This document shows, piece after piece, positions 49,101-62,100 of a stretch of 64,000 nucleotides of DNA. The position numbers and the translations under genes were made by a program. This DNA is from Cladorhizidae sp. MBARI D1340-BT2 (taxonomy: Eukaryota > Porifera > Demospongiae > Poecilosclerida > Cladorhizidae): NCBI GenBank assembly GCA_028752905.1, contig JAQNBH010000011.1, positions 682,001-746,000 on the forward strand, written 5' to 3'. Numbering within the stretch: position 1 is the first letter of the stretch; each line of letters opens with the position of its first letter. The notes beneath the pieces were generated by a model. That model worked only from the letters and a program-made list of their open reading frames with translations, did no database searches and was not told where the DNA came from.

Positions 49101-50015
49101 TAAGACTACATGACAGGCAGAGAAGTAGTTGCTTACATAAGACTACATGACAGGTAGAGTAGTAGGTGCTTACATAAGACTACATGACAGGTAGAGTAGT
49201 AGGTGCTTACATAAGACTACATGACTGACAGAGTAATAGGTGCTTACATAAGACTACATGACAGGCAGAGAAGTAGTTGCTTACATAAGACTACATGACA
49301 GGTAGAGTAGTAGGTGCTTACATAAGACTACATGACAGGCAGAGTATTAGGTGCTTACATAAGACTACATGACAGGCAGAGTATTAGGTGCTTACATAAG
49401 ACTACATGACAGGCAGAGTAGTAGGTGCTTACATAAGACTACATGACAGGTAGAGTAGTAGGTGCTTACATAAGGATCTGGACGCCACTTCTTGTGCATG
49501 GGTTCCGGTCTGATTGGAGCTCCTTCACGCATGAGGTCACAACTGCTCACAGGCACATCCAACAGGCTCTTCTGAATAATCTGGCTGGTTTCTGTGGCCC
49601 GAGGCATTGTGGAGTAGTGCATGGTGGAGTATGTGTAGCCCAGATCCTTCAGCCTCTGCCCTGTGATGGCTGCCTGCTTCCTGCCCAGCTCTGTGAGGAT
49701 ACGCTTGTTCGGGTCATGAGGATCCCACACATACTGTCCATGCCGGATCAATATTAGAGTCCTGTTTGCAGTAGGTTTAGCCTCCACATGTCCCTCTGAG
49801 CCATCTCCCGTGGATTTAGTCGAATCCACTGGTGCCATCTTGTCCCAGTTGAAGTCCCACTTGGTAATTTTCCTCTCTCCTTCATCGAGCAGCACATCGG
49901 GACATCCTTTTTCATTTCCTCCAGCGTTCTTGGTGCTCGCCCAAAGCTTCTTTTTAGGCACTAACAGTGCTGCTACTGCACCAGAAATAATCGTTAAGGC
50001 AAATACAGAACGCAT
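46182..50015 (-). CDS. PGAM5: PGAM5-like mitochondrial serine/threonine-protein phosphatase, complete
   Basis: PGAM5 is a histidine-phosphatase-fold enzyme of the mitochondrial membrane that dephosphorylates proteins and acts in mitochondrial quality control and cell death. Three exons: 50015-49470, 46731-46598, 46332-46182; joined 831 nt, 276 residues (human long form 289), phases 0 and 2. An N-terminal hydrophobic segment (about residues 4-19, [16 protein letters not shown]) fits the membrane anchor. WDFNWD at 53-58 matches the family's WDPNWD multimerisation motif. LILIRHGQY places the catalytic RHG at 91-93, and [13 protein letters not shown] carries the second active-site His near 217. 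The C-terminus MPPDMVTYS resembles the family's end. The long intron 1 holds two arrays, one iterating the exon 1 donor, plus a retroelement fragment on the other strand. It is divergent from SNRPA1 and convergent with DMAP1. Confidence 0.95.
46365..46540. repeat. 20-bp repeat in PGAM5 intron 2
   Basis: About eight copies of GGGAACCTAGTCTCGGGCAC. It lies about 40 bp upstream (minus strand) of the last exon's acceptor. Confidence 0.93.
46795..47280. repeat. 33-bp minisatellite in PGAM5 intron 1
   Basis: About 15 near-identical units with CATATACCTGTTCATATCAT and ATATACTTGCAGC. Open on both strands because 33 is a multiple of three. It lies about 65 bp from the exon 2 acceptor. Confidence 0.95.
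47565..47765. repeat. 40-bp repeat next to the retroelement fragment
   Basis: Five units with GAGGTTTACCATGGCCAGTG and CTGCAGCCTGCATCGAGTGA. They end where the retrotransposon-like reading frame begins. Confidence 0.92.
47765..48190 (+). pseudogene. Retrotransposon-type C-terminal domain fragment
   Basis: An open stretch reads [20 protein letters not shown], then [35 protein letters not shown] and [19 protein letters not shown] associate the order GFW, FDVRVF.P.APSYR, REVEHGSFTPL, KRLASLL with tails of reverse-transcriptase polyproteins in sponge and cnidarian predictions. I cannot name the clade. It lies in PGAM5 intron 1 on the opposite strand, just after a 40-bp repeat array, and lacks an RT domain. 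Confidence 0.6.
48480..48870. repeat. 22-bp repeats and a duplicated 80-bp block
   Basis: Units of TATCTAGCAAACATGCCATG. A longer block with CATTAAGAAGCTGGCCACTA and CAGGTAGTGACCCTTGTCCC occurs twice (about 48560-48640 and 48770-48855). Confidence 0.88.
48930..49475. repeat. 37-bp minisatellite iterating the PGAM5 exon 1 donor
   Basis: About 14 units. On the minus strand each holds CTTATGTAAGCACC, which is the last five bases of exon 1 plus its GTAAGC donor. The genuine donor is the right-most copy at 49469. Confidence 0.94.
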
Positions 50016-50106
50016 CCTCTGCCAGTTTAAATCCGCTGTCTCCCTTGTGCATGCGCATTGGTACGTATGTATTGCGTGTTAATTAGAACTGGTACTCGCT
50101 CAAAAG
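50016..50106. promoter_or_regulatory. Divergent PGAM5/SNRPA1 promoter with NRF1-like and CCAAT-like motifs
   Basis: The start codons of two divergent, well-supported genes are 91 bp apart. The gap holds TGCATGCGCA (about 50048-50057), close to the NRF1 half-palindrome, directly followed by ATTGG, an inverted CCAAT box. NRF1 sites are typical of divergent promoters of nuclear-encoded mitochondrial genes, which suits PGAM5. The motifs are seen; their function is inferred. Confidence 0.6.
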
Positions 50107-53100
50107 ATGCCTCGTCTAACTGCTGAGTTAATTACAGAATCCCCCCAGTTTACCAACCCAGTGAAGGACTGGGAGCTAGACCTGAGAGGTGGGGTTCAAC
50201 TTGTTGATTCATAACATAGTGTAAACGTAATTGACTTGTTTACTGGCTGGCTGGCTGTAGAGGGCTATTGTGCAAAGCCAGACTCCCTCACTGAGGATAG
50301 GAGGGTCCCTGTGCACGTGCATGGCCTTCCAGCTCTGCAGCTGCTCTTTAACTAAAGTCTCATGGCATGCACAGTATTCTAACATTGTTTGGATTCTCGT
50401 TACATAGGAAACAAAATTGCTGTTATAGAAAATCTAGGCGCAACATTGGTAAACTCTAATTGTGATTATGGGATATAGATGTTGCTATGGTGTTGCTCTT
50501 TCACTTTCTTTTCAATTATTTCAGGATCAATTTGACTCGATAGACTTCTCTGATAACGAGATTCGTAAGCTAGACGGGTTTCCATTGCTGCGTCGCCTCA
50601 AGACTGTACTAGCTAGCAACAACCATGTGTGGTAAGTTCCTCCCTAGCAACCACATGGTGGGTGGTTATGATGTACATGTGTGTGAGTGTGGTTTGTGGG
50701 TGTACATATGGTGTGATGGTGCACATGTGGTGTGTGATGTGAGGGTTTGCATGTGTAGAGAGAAAGGGTGGCTTGTATGGTTGATGTGCAGCTGCCACAG
50801 TGAGTGAGTTTTGTCCTTGCAGCCGTATTGGGAGTGGTCTGGAGTCGAGTCTCCCGGCACTGCAGACTCTGGTACTGACAAACAACAGCATTGAAGAGTT
50901 TGTGAGCGAACAATTGCTGAGATCCGACCAATCTTAATATGCCATGTGCCATTTTCTCTTTGCATTCATCATGCAGACTGATCTGGAGCCTCTGGCATCA
51001 GTGACAACCCTTACCTACCTGAGGTCTGTTCTAATAGCTGGTGGACATGTCTGGGGTTGTATTAGTGTTGTCTGTTCTAATAGCTGGTGGAGATGTCTGG
51101 GGTTGTATTAGTGTTGTCTGTTCTAATAGCTGGTGGAGATGTCTGGGGTTGTATTAGTGTTGTCTGTTCTAATAGCTGGTGGAGATGTCTGGGGTTGTAT
51201 TAGTGTTGTCTGTTCTAATAGCTGGTGGAGATGTCTGGGGTTGTATTAGTGTTGTCTGTTCTAATAGCTGGTGGAGATGTCTGGGGTTGTATTAGTGTTG
51301 TCTGTTCTAATAGCTGGTGGAGATGTCTGGGGTTGTATTAGTGTTGTCTGTTCTAATAGCTGGTGGAGATGTCTGGGGTTGTATTAGTGTTGTCTGTTCT
51401 AATAGCTGGTGGAGATGTCTGGGGTTGTATTAGTGTTGTCTGTTCTAATAGCTGGTGGAGATGTCTGGGGTTGTATTAGTGTTGTCTGTTCTAATAGCTG
51501 GTGGACATGTCTGGGGTTGTATTAGTGTTGTCTGTTCTAATAGCTGGTGGAGATGTCTGGGGCTGTATTAGTGTTGTCTGTTCTAATAGCTGGTGGACAT
51601 GTCTGGGGTTGTATTAGTGTTGTCTGTTCTAATAGCTGGTGGAGATGTCTGGGGTTGTATTAGTGTTGTCTGTTCTAATAGCTGGTGGAGATGTCTGGGG
51701 TTGTATTAGTGTTGTCTGTTCTAATAGCTGGTGGACATGTCTGGGGTTGTATTAGTGTTGTCTGTTCTAATAGCTGGTAGAGATGTCTGGGGTTGTATTA
51801 GTGTTGTCTGTTCTAATAGCTGGTGGACATGTCTGGGGTTGTATTAGTGTTGTCTGTTCTAATAGCTGGTGGAGATGTCTGGGGTTGTATTAGTGTTGTC
51901 TGTTCTAATAGCTGGTGGAGATGTCTGGGGTTGTATTAGTGTTGTCTGTTCTAATAGCTGGTGGAGATGTCTGGGGTTGTATTAGTGTTGTCTGTTCTAA
52001 TAGCTGGTGGACATGTCTGGGGTTGTATTAGTGTTGTCTGTTCTAATAGCTGGTGGAGATGTCTGGGGTTGTATTAGTGTTGTCTGTTCTAATAGCTGGT
52101 GGAGATGTCTGGGGTTGTATTAGTGTTGTCTGTTCTAATAGCTGGTGGAGATGTCTGGGGTTGTATTAGTGTTGACTGTTCTAATAGCTGGTGGAGATGT
52201 CTGGGGTTGTATTAGTGTTGTCTGTTCTAATAGCTGGTGGAGATGTCTGGGGTTGTATTAGTGTTGTCTGTTCTAATAGCTGGTGGAGATGTCTGGGGTT
52301 GTATTAGTGTTGTCTGTTCTAATAGCTGGTGGAGATGTCTGGGGTTGTATTAGTGTTGTCTGTTCTAATAGCTGGTGGAGATGTCTGGGGTTGTATTAGT
52401 GTTGTCTGTTCTAATAGCTGGTGGAGATGTCTGGGGTTGTATTAGTGTTGTCTGTTCTAATAGCTGGTGGAGATGTCTGGGGTTGTATTAGTGTTGTCTG
52501 TTCTAATAGCTGGTAGAGATGTCTGGGGTTGTATTAGTGTTGTCTGTTCTAATAGCTGGTGGAGATGTCTGGGGTTGTATTAGTGTTGTCTGTTCTAATA
52601 GCTGGTGGAGATGTCTGGGGTTGTATTAGTGTTGTCTGTTCTAATAGCTGGTGGAGATGTCTGGGGTTGTATTAGTGTTGTCTGTTCTAATAGCTGGTGG
52701 AGATGTCTGGGGTTGTATTAGTGTTGTCTGTTCTAATAGCTGGTGGAGATGTCTGGGGTTGTATTAGTGTTGTCTGTTCTAATAGCTGGTGGAGATGTCT
52801 GGGGTTGTATTAGTGTTGTCTGTTCTAATAGCTGGTGGAGATGTCTGGGGTTGTATTAGTGTTGTCTGTTCTAATAGCTGGTGGAGATGTCTGGGGTTGT
52901 ATTAGTGTTGTCTGTTCTAATAGCTGGTGGAGATGTCTGGGGTTGTATTAGTGTTGTCTGTTCTAATAGCTGGTGGAGATGTCTGGGGCTGTATTAGTGT
53001 TGTCTGTTCTAATAGCTGGTGGAGATGTCTGGGGTTGTATTAGTGTTGTCTGTTCTAATAGCTGGTGGACATGTCTGGGGTTGTATTAGTGTTGTCTGTT

Positions 53101-56100
53101 CTAATAGCTGATGGAGATGTCTGGGGTTGTATTAGTGTTGTCTGTTCTAATAGCTGGTGGACATGTCTGGGGTTGTATTAGTGTTGTCTGTTCTAATAGC
53201 TGATGGACATGTCTGGGGTTGTATTAGTGTTGTCTGTTCTAATAGCTGGTGGAGATGTCTGGGGTTGTATTAGTGTTGTCTGTTCTAATAGCTGGTGGAG
53301 ATGTCTGGGGTTGTATTAGTGTTGTCTGTTCTAATAGCTGGTGGAGATGTCTGGGGTTGTATTAGTGTTGTCTGTTCTAATAGCTGGTGGAGATGTCTGG
53401 GGTTGTATTAGTGTTGTCTGTTCTAATAGCTGGTGGAGATGTCTGGGGTTGTATTAGTGTTGTCTGTTCTAATAGCTGGTGGAGATGTCTGGGGTTGTAT
53501 TAGTGTTGTCTGTTCTAATAGCTGATGGAGATGTCTGGGGTTGTATTAGTGTTGTCTGTTCTAATAGCTGGTGGACATGTCTGGGGTTGTATTAGTGTTG
53601 TCTGTTCTAATAGCTGATGGAGATGTCTGGGGTTGTATTAGTGTTGTCTGTTCTAATAGCTGGTGGAGATGTCTGGGGTTGTATTAGTGTTGTCTGTTCT
53701 AATAGCTGATGGAGATGTCTGGGGTTGTATTAGTGTTGTCTGTTCTAATAGCTGATGGAGATGTCTGGGGTTGTATTAGTGTTGTCTGTTCTAATAGCTG
53801 GTGGAGATGTCTGGGGTTGTATTAGTGTTGTCTGTTCTAATAGCTGATGGAGATGTCTGGGGTTGTATTAGTGTTGACTGTTCTAATAGCTGATGGAGAT
53901 GTCTGGGGTTGTATTAGTGTTGTCTGTTCTAATAGCTGGTGGAGATGTCTGGGGTTGTATTAGTGTTGTCTGTTCTAATAGCTGGTGGAGATGTCTGGGG
54001 TTGTATTAGTGTTGTCTGTTCTAATAGCTGGTGGACATGTCTGGGGTTGTATTAGTGTTGTCTGTTCTAATAGCTGGTGGAGATGTCTGGGGTTGTATTA
54101 GTGTTGTCTGTTCTAATAGCTGGTGGAGATGTCTGGGGCTGTATTAGTGTTGTCTGTTCTAATAGCTGGTGGACATGTCTGGGGTTGTATTAGTGTTGTC
54201 TGTTCTAATAGCTGGTGGACATGTCTGGGGTTGTATTAGTGTTGTCTGTTCTAATAGCTGGTGGAGATGTCTGGGGTTGTATTAGTGTTGTCTGTTCTAA
54301 TAGCTGATGGAGATGTCTGGGGTTGTATTAGTGTTGTCTGTTCTAATAGCTGGTGGAGATGTCTGGGGTTGTATTAGTGTTGTCTGTTCTAATAGCTGGT
54401 GGAGATGTCTGGGGTTGTATTAGTGTTGTCTGTTCTAATAGCTGGTGGAGATGTCTGGGGTTGTATTAGTGTTGTCTGTTCTAATAGCTGGTGGAGATGT
54501 CTGGGGTTGTATTAGTGTTGTCTGTTCTAATAGCTGATGGAGATGTCTGGGGTTGTATTAGTGTTGTCTGTTCTAATAGCTAGTGGAGATGTCTGGGGTT
54601 GTATTAGTGTTGTCTGTTCTAATAGCTGGTGGAGATGTCTGGGGTTGTATTAGTGTTGTCTGTTCTAATAGCTGGTGGAGATGTCTGGGGTTGTATTAGT
54701 GTTGTCTGTTCTAATAGCTGGTGGAGATGTCTGGGGTTGTATTAGTGTTGTCTGTTCTAATAGCTGGTGGAGATGTCTGGGGTTGTATTAGTGTTGTCTG
54801 TTCTAATAGCTGGTGGAGATGTCTGGGGTTGTATTAGTGTTGTCTGTTCTAATAGCTGGTGGAGATGTCTGGGGTTGTATTAGTGTTGTCTGTTCTAATA
54901 GCTGGTGGAGATGTCTGGGGTTGTATTAGTGTTGTCTGTTCTAATAGCTGGTGGAGATGTCTGGGGTTGTATTAGTGTTGTCTGTTCTAATAGCTGGTGG
55001 AGATGTCTGGGGTTGTATTAGTGTTGTCTGTTCTAATAGCTGATGGAGATGTCTGGGGTTGTATTAGTGTTGTCTGTTCTAATAGCTGGTGGAGATGTCT
55101 GGGGCTGTATTAGTGTTGTCTGTTCTAATAGCTGGTGGAGATGTCTGGGGTTGTATTAGTGTTGTCTGTTCTAATAGCTGGTGGAGATGTCTGGGGCTGT
55201 ATTAGTGTTGTCTGTTCTAATAGCTGGTGGAGATGTCTGGGGTTGTATTAGTGTTGACTGTTCTAATAGCTGGTGGAGATGTCTGGGGTTGTATTAGTGT
55301 TGTCTGTTCTAATAGCTGGTGGAGATGTCTGGGGTTGTATTAGTGTTGTCTGTTCTAATAGCTGGTGGAGATGTCTGGGGTTGTATTAGTGTTGTCTGTT
55401 CTAATAGCTGGTGGACATGTCTGGGGTTGTATTAGTGTTGTCTGTTCTAATAGCTGGTGGAGATGTCTGGGGTTGTATTAGTGTTGTCTGTTCTAATAGC
55501 TGGTGGAGATGTCTGGGGTTGTATTAGTGTTGTCTGTTCTAATAGCTGGTGGAGATGTCTGGGGTTGTATTAGTGTTGTCTGTTCTAATATCTGGTGGAG
55601 ATGTCTGGGGTTGTATTAGTGTTGTCTGTTCTAATAGCTGGTGGAGATGTCTGGGGTTGTATTAGTGTTGTCTGTTCTAATAGCTGGTGGAGATGTCTGG
55701 GGTTGTATTAGTGTTGTCTGTTCTAATAGCTGGTGGAGATGTCTGGGGTTGTATTAGTGTTGTCTGTTCTAATAGCTGGTGGAGATGTCTGGGGTTGTAT
55801 TAGTGTTGTCTGTTCTAATAGCTGGTGGAGATGTCTGGGGTTGTATTAGTGTTGTCTGTTCTAATAGCTGGTGGAGATGTCTGGGGTTGTATTAGTGTTG
55901 TCTGTTCTAATAGCTGGTGGAGATGTCTGGGGTTGTATTAGTGTTGTCTGTTCTAATAGCTGGTGGAGATGTCTGGGGTTGTATTAGTGTTGTCTGTTCT
56001 AATAGCTGGTGGAGATGTCTGGGGTTGTATTAGTGTTGTCTGTTCTAATAGCTGGTGGAGATGTCTGGGGTTGTATTAGTGTTGTCTGTTCTAATAGCTG

Positions 56101-59100
56101 GTGGAGATGTCTGGGGTTGTATTAGTGTTGTCTGTTCTAATAGCTGGTGGAGATGTCTGGGGTTGTATTAGTGTTGTCTGTTCTAATAGCTGGTGGACAT
56201 GTCTGGGGTTGTATTAGTGTTGTCTGTTCTAATAGCTGGTGGAGATGTCTGGGGCTGTTGTTGTCTAATACCTTCAGCTTGCTACGCAACCCCGTCATCC
56301 ACAAGTCTGCTTATAGATATTACATCATCAACCTCCTGCCAAATCTCAGGGTCTTGGACTTCAAGAGAATCAGAATGAAGGTGTGTATGTGAGTGATCAT
56401 TATGAAGGTAGGTGTGTGAGTGATCATTATGAAGGTGTGGTGTGAGAGTGATCATTATGAAGGTGTGTGTGTGAGTGATCATTATGAAGGTGTGGTGTGA
56501 GAGTGATCATTATGAAGGTGTGTGTGTGAGTGATCATTATGAAGGTGTGTGTGTGAGTGATCATTATGAAGGTGTGTATGTGAGTGATCATTATGAAGGT
56601 GTGTGTGTGAGTGATCATTATGAAGGTGTGTGTGTGTGATCATTATGAAGGTGTGGTGTGAGTGATCATTATGAAGGTGTGTGTGAGTGATTATTATGAA
56701 GGTGTGTGTGTGAGTGATCATTATGAAGGTGTGTGTGTGAGTGATCATTATGAAGGTGTGTGTGTGAGTGATCATTATGAAGGTGTGTGTGTGAGTGATC
56801 ATTATGAAGGTGTGTGTGTGAGTGATCATTATGAAGGTGTGTGTGTGAGTGATCATTATGAAGGTGTGGTGTGTGAGTGATCATTATGAAGGGGTGTGTG
56901 TGAGTGATCATTATGGTGTGGTGTGAGTGATCATTATGAAGGTGTGTGTGTGAGTGATCATTATGAAGGTGTGTGTGTGAGTGATCATTATGAAGGTGTG
57001 TGTGTGAGTGATCATTATGAAGGTGTGTGTGTGAGTGATCATTATGAAGGTGTGTGTGTGAGTGATCATTATGAAGGTGTGTGTGAGTGATCATAATGAA
57101 GGTGTGTGAGTGATCATTATGAAGGTGTGTGTGTGAGTGATCATTATGAAGGTGTGTGTGTGAGTGATCATTATGAAGGTGTGTGTGTGAGTGATCATTA
57201 TGAAGGTGTGTGTGTGAGTGATCATTATGAAGGTGTGTGTGTGAGTGATCATTATGAAGGTGTGTGTGTGAGTGATCATTATGAAGGTGTGTGTGTGAGT
57301 GATCATTATGAATGTGTGAGAGTGATCATTATGAAGGTGTGTGTGTGAGTGATTATTATGAAGGTGTGTGTGAGTGATCATTATGAAGGTGTGTGTGAGT
57401 GATCATTATGAAGGTATGTGTGTGAATGATCATTATGAAGGTGTGTGTGAGTGATCAGTATGAAGGTGTGTGTGTGAGTGATCAGTATGAAGGTGTGGTG
57501 TGAGTGATCATTATGAAGGTGTGTGTGTGAGTGATCATTATGAAGGTGTGTGAGTGATCATTATGAAGGTGTGTGTGAGTGATCATTATGAAGGTGTGTG
57601 TAGTGATCATTATGAAGGTGTGTGTGAGTGATCATTATGCATTATGAAGGTGTGTGTGTGAGTGATCATTATGAAGGTGTGTGTTAGTGATCATTATGAA
57701 GGTGTGTGTGTGAGTGATCATTATGAAGGTGTGTGTGTGAGTGATCATTATGAAGGTGTGTGTGTGAGTGATCATTATGAAGGTGTGTGAGTGATCATTA
57801 TGAAGGTGTGTGTGAGTGATCATTATGAAGGTGTGTGTGAGTGATCATTATGAAGGTGTGTGTGTGTGTTATCATTATGAAGGTGTGTGTGTGAGTGATC
57901 ATTATGAAGGTGTGTGTATGAGTGATCATTATGAAGGTGTGTGTGTGAGTGATCATTATGAAGGTGTGTGTGTGAGTGATCATTATGAAGGTGTGTGTGT
58001 GAGTGATCATTATGAAGGTGTGTGTGAGTGATCATTATGAAGGTGTGTGTGTGAGTGATCATTATGAAGGTGTGTGTGTGAGTGATCATTATGAAGGTGT
58101 GTGTGTGTGATCATTATGAAGGTGTGGTGTGAGTGATCATTATGAAGGTGTGTGTGTGAGTGATCATTATGGAAGGTGTGTGTGTGAGTGATTATTATGA
58201 AGGTGTGTGAGTGATCATTATGAAGGTGTGTGTGAGTGATCATTATGAAGGTGTGTGTGAGTGATCATTATGAAGGTGTGTGTGTGTGTTATCATTATGA
58301 AGGTGTGTGAGTGATCATTATGAAGGTGTGTGTGTGAGTGATCATTATGAAGGTGTGTGTGTGAGTGATCATTATGAAGGTGTGTGTGAGTGATCATTAT
58401 GAAGGTGTGTGTGTGAGTGATCATTATGAAGGTGTATGTGAGTGATCATTATGAAGGTGTGTGTGTGAGTGATCATTATGAAGGTGTGTGTGTGAGTGAT
58501 CATTATGAAGGTGTGTGTGTGTGATCATTATGAAGGTGTGGTGTGAGTGATCATTATGAAGGTGTGTGTGTGAGTGATCATTATGGAAGGTGTGTGTGTG
58601 AGTGATTATTATGAAGGTGTGTGTGAGTGATCATTATGAAGGTGTGTGTGTGTGATCATTATGAAGGTGTGTGTGTGAGTGATCATTATGAAGGTGTGTG
58701 TGTGAGTGATCATTATGAAGGTGTGTGTGTGAGTGATCATTATGAAGGTGTGTGTGTGAGTGATCATTATGAAGGTGTGTTAGTGATCATTATGAAGGTG
58801 TGTGTGAGTGATCATTATGAAGGTGTGTGTGTGAGTGATCAGTATGAAGGTGTGTGTGTGAGTGATCATTATGAAGGTGTGTGTGTGAGTGATCATTATG
58901 AAGGTGTGGTGTGAGTGATCATTATGAAGGTGTGTGTGTGAGTGATCATTATGAAGGTGTGTGTGTGAGTGATCATTATGAAGGTGTGTGTGTGAGTGAT
59001 CATTATGAAGGTGTGTGTGTGTGATCATTATGAAGGTGTGTGTGTGAGTGATCATTATGAAGGTGTGTGTGTGTGTGATCATTATGAAGGTGTGTGTGTG

Positions 59101-62100
59101 AGTGATCATTATGAAGGTGTGTGTGTGAGTGATCATTATGAAGGTGTGGTGTGAGTGATCATTATGAAGGTGTGTGTGTGAGTGATCATTATGAAGGTGT
59201 GTGTGTGAGTGATCATTATGAAGGTGTGTGTGTGAGTGATCATTATGAAGGTGTGTGTGTGTGATCATTATGAAGGTGTGTGTGTGAGTGATCATTATGA
59301 AGGTGTGTGTGTGTGATCATTATGAAGGTGTGTGTGTGAGTGATCATTATGAAGGTGTGTGTGTGAGTGATCATTATGAAGGTGTGTGTGTGAGTGATCA
59401 TTATGAAGGTGTGTGTGTGAGTGATCATTATGAAGGTGTGTGTGTGAGTGATCATTATGAAGGTGTGTGTGTGTGATCATTATGAAGGTGTGTGTGTGAG
59501 TGATCATTATGAAGGTGTGTGTGTGAGTGGTGTGTGTGTGAGTGATCATTATGAATGTGTGTGTGAGTGAACATTATGAATGTGTGTGTGAGTGATCATT
59601 ATGAATGTGTGTGTGTGAGTGATTTTTATGAAGGTGTGGTGTGTGAGTGATCATTATGAAGGTGTGTGTGTGAGTGATCATTATGAATGTGTGTGTGAGT
59701 GAGCATTATGAAGGCATGAGAGTGATCATTGCCTCTAATGGTGGACACTCTCCATGTATCAGGAGAAGCAGAGAGCCAAGGAGATGTTTGGAGTAAAAAG
59801 GCAACCTACTGCTAAGTCTAAGACGTGAGCACAATAATTTTATCTTTTGTCTGTGGTTAATGGACGACTGTTCTTGCTGCAGCTTTACTCCCGGCGGTGA
59901 GTGGAAGGTGCCTGCTGCTCCTAGGGTGACCCGTCCTGCTCCTTTAGGACCTTCTCTTTCAGAAATGGCTAAGATCAGGGTATGTATCTCTGCAGGGATC
60001 AGGGTGTGTATCTCTGCAGGGATCAGGGTGTGTATCTCTGCAAGGATCAGGGTGTGTATCTCTGCAGGGATCAGGGTATGTATCTCTGCAGGGATCAGGG
60101 TGTGTATCTCTGCAGGATCAGGGTATGTATCTCTGCAGGGATCAGGGTGTGTATCTCTGCAGGATCAGATGTATCTCTGCAGGGATCAGGGTATGGGCAG
60201 TGCGCGAGAGAGAGAGAGAAAGAAAAAAGGGAAGGAAAAACCAAAATATATATATATATATATCTATATATATATATATTTATTTTTTTGTATCTCTGCA
60301 GGGATCAGGTTATGTATCTCTGCAGGGATCAGGGTATGTATCTCTGCAGGGATCAGGGTATGTATCTCTGCAGGGATCAGGGTATGTATCTCTGCAGGGA
60401 TCAGGGTATGTATCTCTGCAGGATCAGGGTATGTATCTCTGTAGGGATCAGGGTATGTATCTCTGCAGGGATCAGGGTATGTATCTCTGCAGGGATCAGG
60501 GTGTGTATCTCTGCAGGGATCAGGGTATGTATCTCTGCAGGGATCAGGGTATGTATCTCTGCAGGGATCAGGGTATGTATCTCTGCAGGGATCAGGGTGT
60601 GTATCTCTGCAGGATCAGGGTGTGTATCTCTGCAGGGATCAGGGTATGTATCTCTGCAGGGATCAGGGTATGTATCTCTGCAGGGATCAGGGTGTGTATC
60701 TCTGCAGGATCAGGGTGTGTATCTCTGCAGGGATCAGGGTATGTATCTCTGCAGGGATCAGGGTATGTATCTCTGCAGGGATCAGGGTATGTATCTCTGC
60801 AGGGATCAGGGTGTGTATCTCTGCAGGATCAGGGTATGTATCTCTGCAGGGATCAGGGTATGTATCTCTGCAGGGATCAGGGTGTGTATCTCTGCAGGAT
60901 CAGGGTGTGTATCTCTGCAGGGATCAGGGTGTGTATCTCTGCAGGATCAGATGTATCTCTGCAGGGATCAGGGTATGTATCTCTGCAGGGATCAGGGTAT
61001 GTATCTCTGCAGGGATCAGGGTGTGTATCTCTGCAGGATCAGGGTGTGTATCTCTGCAGGGATCAGGGTGTGTATCTCTGCAGGGTCAATGTGTGTATCT
61101 CTGCAGGGATCAGGGTGTGTGTGCACTTCTACCCAACATACTTGCAAGTGATTTCCGTGAGTAAGCACCTGCTAACTGGTGCACTGAATGTCAGAGGTCG
61201 CTGCCGTGATAAGGTGTTCAAGGAACGGATTGGAAAACTGACCGCATGTTTGGGAGGATGGGAGAGGGGGAGAGCAAGGAAGACACGAGAGGTCTTAATA
61301 GTGCCTCCCAGTGGACTGCCAGGCACCATGGAGCCTGACCCCTCCGGCCTGTGCTGTGATAGTGGACTACCATGCACCCTGACCCCTCCGGCCTGTGTGG
61401 GCAGCCAACCTGTACATAATGCCATGTATTGTCTGTGCATGTGGCGGAGTTCATAGATAATCATTAGCCATGCATGCACAACCTCAGACTCTTATTGTAT
61501 GCATGTGCATTGGAGGCATGTTGTGTGTTGCTATGGTATTGCAGGAGGCATGTTGTGTGTTGCTATGGTATTGCAGGAGGCATGTTGTGTGTGTTGCTAT
61601 AGTATTGCAGGAGACATGTTGTGTGTGTTGCTATGGTATTGCAGGAGGCATGTTGTGTGTGTTGCTATGGTATTGCAGGAGACATGTTGTGTGTGTTGCT
61701 ATGGTATTGCAGGAGGCATGTTGTGTGTGTTGCTATGGTATTGCAGGAGACATGTTGTGTGTTGCTATGGTATTGCAGGAGACATGTTGTGTGTGTTATG
61801 GTATTGCAGGAGACATGTGTGTGTTGCTATGGTATTGCAGGAGGCATGTTGTGTGTGTTGCTATGGTATTGCAGGAGGCATGTTGTGTGTGTTATGGTAT
61901 TGCAGGAGACATGTTGTGTGTTGCTATCGTATTGCAGGAGACATGTTGTGTGTGTTGCTATGGTATTGCAGGAGGTATGTTGTGTGTTGCTATGGTATTG
62001 CAGGAGGCATGTTGTGTGTGTTGCCAGGAGGCATGTTGTGTGTTGCTATGGTATTGCAGGAGACATGTTGTGTGTGTTGCTATGGTATTGCAGGAGGCAT

